Source: JAHJQQ01 sp041739295
GTDB taxonomy: Bacteria; Pseudomonadota; Gammaproteobacteria; Thiohalobacterales; Thiohalobacteraceae
Length of the DNA stretch: 10,233 nucleotides
Direction of reading: 5' to 3'
Assembly: GCA_041739295.1 (NCBI GenBank)
Contig: JBGSOE010000237.1
Span: 1 to 10,233 of the forward strand
Made by a program: the position numbers and the translations under genes. The notes beneath the pieces were generated by a model that was given only the letters and a program-made list of their open reading frames with translations, was not told where the DNA came from and did no database searches. This document shows, piece by piece, positions 6,537 through 10,233 of this stretch (the first letter of the stretch is position 1; each line of letters begins with the position of its first letter).

Positions 6537-6926
6537 ATGCCGCGCCGCACCCTGTTTTCCATTATCGAGTCGCCGACTCACCCGGATCTATCCGCAATCT
6601 ATGCACGGAACGACATCGATGAGATCCGTCTGACCTCGACCCGCAAGGCCATCAGCGCACTCAAGGATCAACGACCGGATTTCGTGGTGGCGGAATTCTT
6701 CTACGGCTACGGCAACAACTACGCCGGCGTAAACATCAGCAACCTGGATGTGTTTTTGTTCAGCCTGCAAAAATACGCGCCGGAGGCCCGCGTGATCGTC
6801 TTGGTGGATAAATCCGAGCGGCAATACGTCGACAAGTTAAATGCTATTCTGCCGCTGCATGCGGTCTTTACCCAACCGGTCTCTGCAGCCGATTTTGAGG
6901 ACGCCTTGCTGTCAGCCACTGGGTAG
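6537..6926 (+). CDS. Degenerate receiver-like (REC fold) small protein, function unknown
   Basis: A 129-residue single-domain protein. The order of hydrophobic strands resembles a response-regulator receiver: TLFSIIES (5-12), DFVVAEFF (48-55), ARVIVLVD (84-91) and HAVFTQPVSAADFEDALL (108-125), which looks like the usual beta5-'KP'-alpha5 segment. The phosphorylation residues are missing: the acceptor position appears to be Glu53, the strand-4 Thr/Ser is not evident (LVDKSE), and the conserved Lys before Pro is Gln113. An odd YGYGNNYAGVN loop (56-66) follows strand 3. If the fold assignment is right it is a pseudo-receiver acting without phosphorylation. No good ribosome site precedes the ATG at 6537, which starts 27 bases after the MITE-like element. 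No output domain is present. The receiver match is by eye and could be wrong. Confidence 0.6.
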   Translation: MPRRTLFSIIESPTHPDLSAIYARNDIDEIRLTSTRKAISALKDQRPDFVVAEFFYGYGNNYAGVNISNLDVFLFSLQKYAPEARVIVLVDKSERQYVDKLNAILPLHAVFTQPVSAADFEDALLSATG

Positions 6927-6983
6927 TTCGGCGTATTTGCTTTACTCTAACGACTATTGCACACCTACTAAAGGAGCCTACCG

Positions 6984-7274
6984 ATGTCGTACTGGCAATC
7001 CTCTTTCCGCCCACTCTGCCTGATCGCAGCCTGTGCATTGCTGATGGCATGTGGTTCACCCGTCAACCAAGATAACTTCGACAAAATCAAGACCGACATG
7101 ACCCTTGACGAAGTACAGTCTATCCTGGGCAAGCCGGTTGAATCATCCACCGCCAGCTTCGGCACGATCAGCGGCGGCGCAGCAACCTGGAAACACGATG
7201 AGGCAACCATCACCGTACAGTTCGTCAACAACAAGGTGCAATTCAAGCAGTTCACCAATAACGATGACGACTAA
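6984..7274 (+). CDS. Small lipoprotein with a SmpA/OmlA (BamE-like) fold
   Basis: A 96-residue protein with a type II signal peptide. The hydrophobic stretch 11-22 leads to lipobox LMAC with Cys23 as the lipidated residue. Positions after Cys are Gly-Ser, with no Asp at +2, favouring Lol-dependent sorting to the outer membrane. The mature part, NFDKIKTDMTLDEVQSILGKP and then a strand-rich end (ATWKHDEATITVQFVNNKVQFK), matches the compact alpha-alpha-beta-beta-beta pattern of BamE/SmpA and DUF3862-like proteins. It is shorter than BamE and there is no Bam context, so I do not call it bamE. AGGAG (6972-6976) lies 7 nt before the ATG. It follows the receiver-like gene by 57 nt and may share its transcript. 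It would be a substrate of Lnt, encoded nearby. Confidence 0.8.
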   Translation: MSYWQSSFRPLCLIAACALLMACGSPVNQDNFDKIKTDMTLDEVQSILGKPVESSTASFGTISGGAATWKHDEATITVQFVNNKVQFKQFTNNDDD

Positions 7275-7337
7275 ACATCAGGCCGCGATGCGGCAAAACG
7301 CGCATGTGACTGCCATGCCGTCACGTCCGCAACTGCA
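7275..7337. terminator. Convergent gap with a weak possible terminator hairpin
   Basis: This 63-nt region lies between the convergent ends of the lipoprotein gene and rlmJ. GCCGC-GAT-GCGGC (7282-7294) can form a 5-bp stem, followed by AAAAC on the plus strand. On the minus strand the stem is preceded rather than followed by the T-run. A second short inverted repeat is GTGAC (7306-7310) / GTCAC (7320-7324). Neither is a textbook intrinsic terminator. Confidence 0.25.
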
Positions 7338-8183
7338 TCATTCAGGGACCAGCCACTCGACGGTCTGACGACCCTGGCCCGCCGGCGCCAGACAGCGCCA
7401 TAACCAGGGTAGCTGTGCGGCGAGTTCTTCTTGCAGCTGCCATGGGGGGTTGACGATCAACAGACCACTACCGACAAAAGCGGTGCGATCCGTATCGGCA
7501 TCGATGCAAAGTTCGGTGCAGAGAATCTTGCGGATACCGGTTGCCATGACGGCCTGATGGAAACGTGTCACCAGTGAACGCGACAGAATGGGATACCAGA
7601 CCATATAGATACCGGCAGGCCAGCGTTTGTATGCGGCCGCCACATTCTCCGCGACCCGCTCATACTCATCCTTACGCTCATACGGCGGATCGATCAGCAC
7701 CAGCCCACGCCGCTCAGCGGGCGGCAAGAATGCCTTCAGCCCTTGATAGGCATCTTGCTGATGCACAGCGACCTGCTTATCACCTGCGAACACTCTTTTG
7801 AGCGCGACATAATCGGCGGGATGCAATTCACTCAGCACCAGGCGGTCCTGCGGCCGGAGCAAAGCGCGTATCAGGCAGGGCGACCCAGGATAGCAGGCAA
7901 GATCCTGCCCACGGGGATTCTGGGCGTAGACCTGCTCAAGGTACTCTGCGACTGCCGCAGGCGGATCAGCGCACTCAAGTAACCGCGCCACGCCCCCGTC
8001 GAATTCGCGATTCTTCTGCGCCTCGGCTAGCGCCAACTCGTAACGGCCAATACCAGCATGTGTATCAAGAACGAAAAACGGCGTCTCCTTGCGCAGCAAC
8101 GCACGCAGGATCTGCAGTAGAACAACATGTTTGAAGACATCGGCGAAATTGCCGGCGTGATAGATGTGGCGGTAGCTGAGCAT
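7338..8183 (-). CDS. rlmJ: 23S rRNA (adenine(2030)-N6)-methyltransferase RlmJ
   Basis: S-adenosylmethionine-dependent enzyme that methylates N6 of A2030 in 23S rRNA; 281 residues, the normal family length. The N-terminus MLSYRHIYHAGNFADVFKH is diagnostic and includes Tyr4, reported as important in the E. coli enzyme. The SAM-binding motif I region is FFVLDTHAGIGRY (37-48), and the catalytic motif IV is DPPY (165-168). The insertion between them (about 50-110) is the RlmJ helical subdomain. The C-terminus ends in GRQTVEWLVPE as in homologs. Older annotations call it YhiR or 'competence protein ComJ/DUF519'. It stands alone, convergent with the lipoprotein gene. Its upstream region is occupied by a repeat array. 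The ribosome site before the ATG at 8183 is weak. Confidence 0.95.
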   Translation of the reverse strand: MLSYRHIYHAGNFADVFKHVVLLQILRALLRKETPFFVLDTHAGIGRYELALAEAQKNREFDGGVARLLECADPPAAVAEYLEQVYAQNPRGQDLACYPGSPCLIRALLRPQDRLVLSELHPADYVALKRVFAGDKQVAVHQQDAYQGLKAFLPPAERRGLVLIDPPYERKDEYERVAENVAAAYKRWPAGIYMVWYPILSRSLVTRFHQAVMATGIRKILCTELCIDADTDRTAFVGSGLLIVNPPWQLQEELAAQLPWLWRCLAPAGQGRQTVEWLVPE

Positions 8184-8541
8184 GGGATTAGCTTAAATTC
8201 CCTACACAAAGGCATTGATGGCGCGCAATGTAATCCACATTGCCACGGAAAACACGGAAATGATCAACCTGGAAAAATCATTTCAGCCACGGAAACACAC
8301 GGAAGACACTCAAACACAGTGCATTCCCGGAGCGACTATTTACCACCTTGCGGGTGATGGCGGAGCCGGCGTGAAGCTAATGATCTTGTCTGTGTTATTC
8401 CGTGTGATTCCGTGGCAAATACGGTTTATAGGATCAAAGCTTCCCATTGCCGAATCCTGGGATACTTTTTGAGTGCCGATTGGCTTGCCATCACAGCTCG
8501 ATCGCATTTATTTTATCCGTGTTTTCCGTGGCCAATAAAAA
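8184..8541. repeat. Non-coding gap with four nested inverted CCACGGAA-type repeats
   Basis: Four related units of about 18-24 bases occur in mirror order. A (8242-8260) reads GCCACGGAAAACACGGAAA. B (8286-8309) starts GCCACGGAAACACACGGAAG. C lies on the opposite strand (8416 back to about 8390) and reads GCCACGGAATCACACGGAAT. D is also opposite (8532 back to 8514) and reads GCCACGGAAAACACGGATA. A and D share 17 identical bases, and B and C match each other best, so the region is a nested palindrome A-B-C'-D' of about 290 bp. Between A and B is a perfect AAATGAT (8258-8264) / ATCATTT (8277-8283) stem. The gap contains no credible ORF; the rlmJ promoter must lie in or near it. From memory, similar CCACGGAAAACACGGAA strings recur between genes in many bacteria; I know no established function. 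Confidence 0.65.
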
Positions 8542-8571
8542 TTCCAAGGGTTCTTTAGTTCGCCCTTGGAA
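8536..8571 (-). terminator. Intrinsic terminator of lnt, overlapping its stop codon
   Basis: On the minus strand TTCCAAGGG (8571-8563) pairs perfectly with CCCTTGGAA (8550-8542) across a 12-nt loop and is followed directly by TTTTTATTGG. This is a good rho-independent terminator: a 9-bp stem plus U-run. The lnt stop codon TAA (8557-8555) lies in the loop, so the last codons of lnt form one arm. Confidence 0.8.
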
Positions 8572-10132
8572 CCTGCAAGTCTTTTGTTTTTGATGCTCTT
8601 CCGGTAACGCCCAAGACGATCAGTACCGCTACGATGACTACAGGCCAATTGCCCCAGCGCACATAGGGCGTCGCGCCGCTGCGTGGCTCGATCTCACCGC
8701 GCAGCACCACGGTCTCGAATTGCGGGCCGCGCTCTCGAATTTGACCATCGGGTCCGATAATCGCGGTGATGCCGGTATTGGTCGCGCGCAGCATGAAGCG
8801 CCCGGTTTCGAGCGCTCGCATGCGCGCCATTTCCAAATGCTGATGCGGCGCCAATGAGTCACCGAACCAGGCATCATTGCTGACATTCACCAGATAGGCG
8901 GCCTGCGGCAGTTGCGCAATCACTTCTTCACCAAAGATAACTTCGTAGCACACCGAAATACCGACCGGATATCCAGCCGCGCGGACCAGCGGCTGATCAA
9001 GGCGACCGCTGCTGAAGTCGGCCACCGGCAGTGGCATCACCTGCAACAATGAACCCAGCAGACTGCGCAACGGCAAGTATTCACCGAAGGGCACCAGATG
9101 ATGTTTGTAATAGGTCCCCTCTTCTTCACCGAGGCTGATGACCGCGTTGTAGTACTCCCACTTTTCGCGATCGAGAATCGGGATGCCCGTCAATAAATCA
9201 CTGCCGACACGTCGCGCCTCATCACGTAAGGGGATAAGAAAACTCTCTTCCACCTGATCAAAAAAGGCCGGCACCGCCGTTTCAGGCCAGATCACCAGAT
9301 CACTCTTGCGACCTTCCTGCGGATACCATTCGCTACGCGTCAGCTTGAGATATTTTTCCAGCGTGGCGAGTTGCTGTTGCGGATCCCATTTTTCATCCTG
9401 CGGGATATTGCCCTGTATAAGACTCACTTTGATCGGTGCGCCAGCGGTCTGGGTCCACTCTATTTTCGTCAGACCTGCGCCGGCAGACCAGATGACAACG
9501 AATAACAAGGGCCCTGACCAGCGCGCAGCGCCCGATACGCGCAACGTCCAGACACAAAGCCCCGCGCTCAACGCGATCAACCAACCCACACCATAGACAC
9601 CGAGCAGCGGCGCAAACCCGGCCAGGGGACCGTCGATCTGCGTATAGCCGACATTCAACCAGGGGAACCCGGTGAACAGCCAACTGCGCAACCATTCAAG
9701 CAGTATCCAGCCCGCCGGCAAAAACAACAGCAACGAACCTGCCTCATTGCGTATTCGCAAACGCGCACCGGCGTAGGCCAATGCCGCGGGAAACAGGCTC
9801 ATGAAGGCAACCAGTAGCAGCATCACACCAATCGCGGCGGGCAAAGGTGAATGGCCGAAATAATGGATGCTGATGTAGACCCAGTTGACGCCGACGCCAA
9901 ACATACCCAAACCAAAACCGAAGCCCATTCTGAAAGCCGCGCCGGGCGCCCGTCCCGGCAGCAACAGGAACAGGATAACCAGCGCCAGGATCATCAGTGG
10001 ATAGTATTCGAAGGGTGCGAACGCGAACGGCGACAATGCACCGGCCGCTAAGGCAATCGCCAGCGTCACAGGCTCCCGCAGTACCGGCGTACCGACATTC
10101 TGCGTGGCGATATTAGAGATCGGCGTGGTCAT
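8555..10132 (-). CDS. lnt: Apolipoprotein N-acyltransferase
   Basis: Inner-membrane enzyme that adds the third acyl chain to the N-terminal Cys of lipoproteins, the last step after Lgt and LspA, which lets the Lol system carry them to the outer membrane. It has 525 residues, close to the E. coli length. The N-terminal half has several membrane segments (about 22-60, 68-92, 97-123, 132-155, 176-197, 206-218). The nitrilase-like periplasmic domain (about 233-485) holds the triad Glu284 (IWPETAVP), Lys343 (YYKHHLVPFGEY) and Cys395 (ISVCYEVIFGEE), and NVSNDAWFG (415-423) is also typical. A last membrane helix lies at about 496-511. The ATG at 10132 overlaps a possible upstream stop (ATGA). The frame remains open upstream to the window edge, so a slightly earlier start cannot be excluded. 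It ends in an intrinsic terminator. Confidence 0.96.
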   Translation of the reverse strand: MTTPISNIATQNVGTPVLREPVTLAIALAAGALSPFAFAPFEYYPLMILALVILFLLLPGRAPGAAFRMGFGFGLGMFGVGVNWVYISIHYFGHSPLPAAIGVMLLLVAFMSLFPAALAYAGARLRIRNEAGSLLLFLPAGWILLEWLRSWLFTGFPWLNVGYTQIDGPLAGFAPLLGVYGVGWLIALSAGLCVWTLRVSGAARWSGPLLFVVIWSAGAGLTKIEWTQTAGAPIKVSLIQGNIPQDEKWDPQQQLATLEKYLKLTRSEWYPQEGRKSDLVIWPETAVPAFFDQVEESFLIPLRDEARRVGSDLLTGIPILDREKWEYYNAVISLGEEEGTYYKHHLVPFGEYLPLRSLLGSLLQVMPLPVADFSSGRLDQPLVRAAGYPVGISVCYEVIFGEEVIAQLPQAAYLVNVSNDAWFGDSLAPHQHLEMARMRALETGRFMLRATNTGITAIIGPDGQIRERGPQFETVVLRGEIEPRSGATPYVRWGNWPVVIVAVLIVLGVTGRASKTKDLQVPRAN

Positions 10133-10233
10133 GTGTGATAGGCATCGAGTGCCTGGCGCGAGTAGAGATACACCAGGCGCAGGTTTACCCCGCCGTATCC
10201 GCAGCGGAATCCGCGACTGGCGCCAGTATCGTC
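10129..10233 (-). CDS. Possible 3' end of an upstream gene overlapping lnt by 4 bases (partial)
   Basis: On the minus strand one frame is open from the window edge to a TGA at 10129-10131, overlapping the lnt ATG as ATGA. Its last residues are VNLRLVYLYSRQALDAYHT. A second frame ends earlier (TAA at 10187-10185) with TILAPVADSAADTAG, which looks like the Ala-rich tail of a different protein. In many gammaproteobacteria the gene before lnt is corC (ybeX), but too little is visible to recognise it. Only one of the two frames is likely to be real. Confidence 0.25.
   Translation of the reverse strand, partial: DDTGASRGFRCGYGGVNLRLVYLYSRQALDAYHT

Noticed and set aside
8127..8472. Short plus-strand open frames in the lnt-rlmJ gap
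   Set aside because: They run through the CCACGGAA repeats (peptides such as NTVHSRSD and RKHTEDTQ) and show no coding character or ribosome site.
8242..8532. The repeat cluster as a CRISPR array
   Set aside because: Units are in mixed orientation with unequal spacers (about 25, 80 and 97 bases) and no cas genes are present.

Overview
This is a moderately GC-rich chromosomal segment of housekeeping genes, most likely from a gammaproteobacterium. Three things point there: the petABC-sspA arrangement next to a NIF3-family gene and a DegS/AlgW-type protease, the RlmJ methyltransferase, and a cytochrome b with a PVWY quinol-site motif. I cannot name the genus. I saw no CRISPR array, tRNA, rRNA, transposase gene or phage gene.

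Left part (minus strand, 3401 down to 94): petA (Rieske protein), petB (cytochrome b) and petC (cytochrome c1) encode the cytochrome bc1 complex. They are tightly packed; petB and petC overlap by 4 bases. sspA, a glutathione-S-transferase-fold RNA polymerase-binding regulator, follows after a gap holding a 12-bp hairpin. Before petA on the same strand lies a NIF3/YbgI-family metal-binding protein gene (4398 to 3640).

Middle (plus strand, 4458 to 7274): divergent from nif3 are a membrane-anchored HtrA protease with one PDZ domain (DegS/AlgW type), an outer-membrane beta-barrel protein ending in Phe, a small protein that looks like a degenerate response-regulator receiver, and a small BamE-like lipoprotein. 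A 172-bp transposase-less inverted-repeat element (6338-6509), flanked by TA, sits exactly at the stop codon of the beta-barrel gene and separates it from the receiver-like gene.

Right part (minus strand, 10132 down to 7338): lnt (apolipoprotein N-acyltransferase) ends in an intrinsic terminator whose loop contains its stop codon. A 371-base non-coding gap then carries four copies of a CCACGGAA-type repeat in a nested inverted layout, followed by rlmJ (23S rRNA m6A2030 methyltransferase).

Functional threads: respiration (bc1), envelope biogenesis and surveillance (HtrA protease, OMP, lipoprotein, Lnt), and RNA or transcription functions (SspA, RlmJ). No wholly new system is evident. The most unusual items are the two non-coding repeat elements and the receiver-like protein lacking its key residues.
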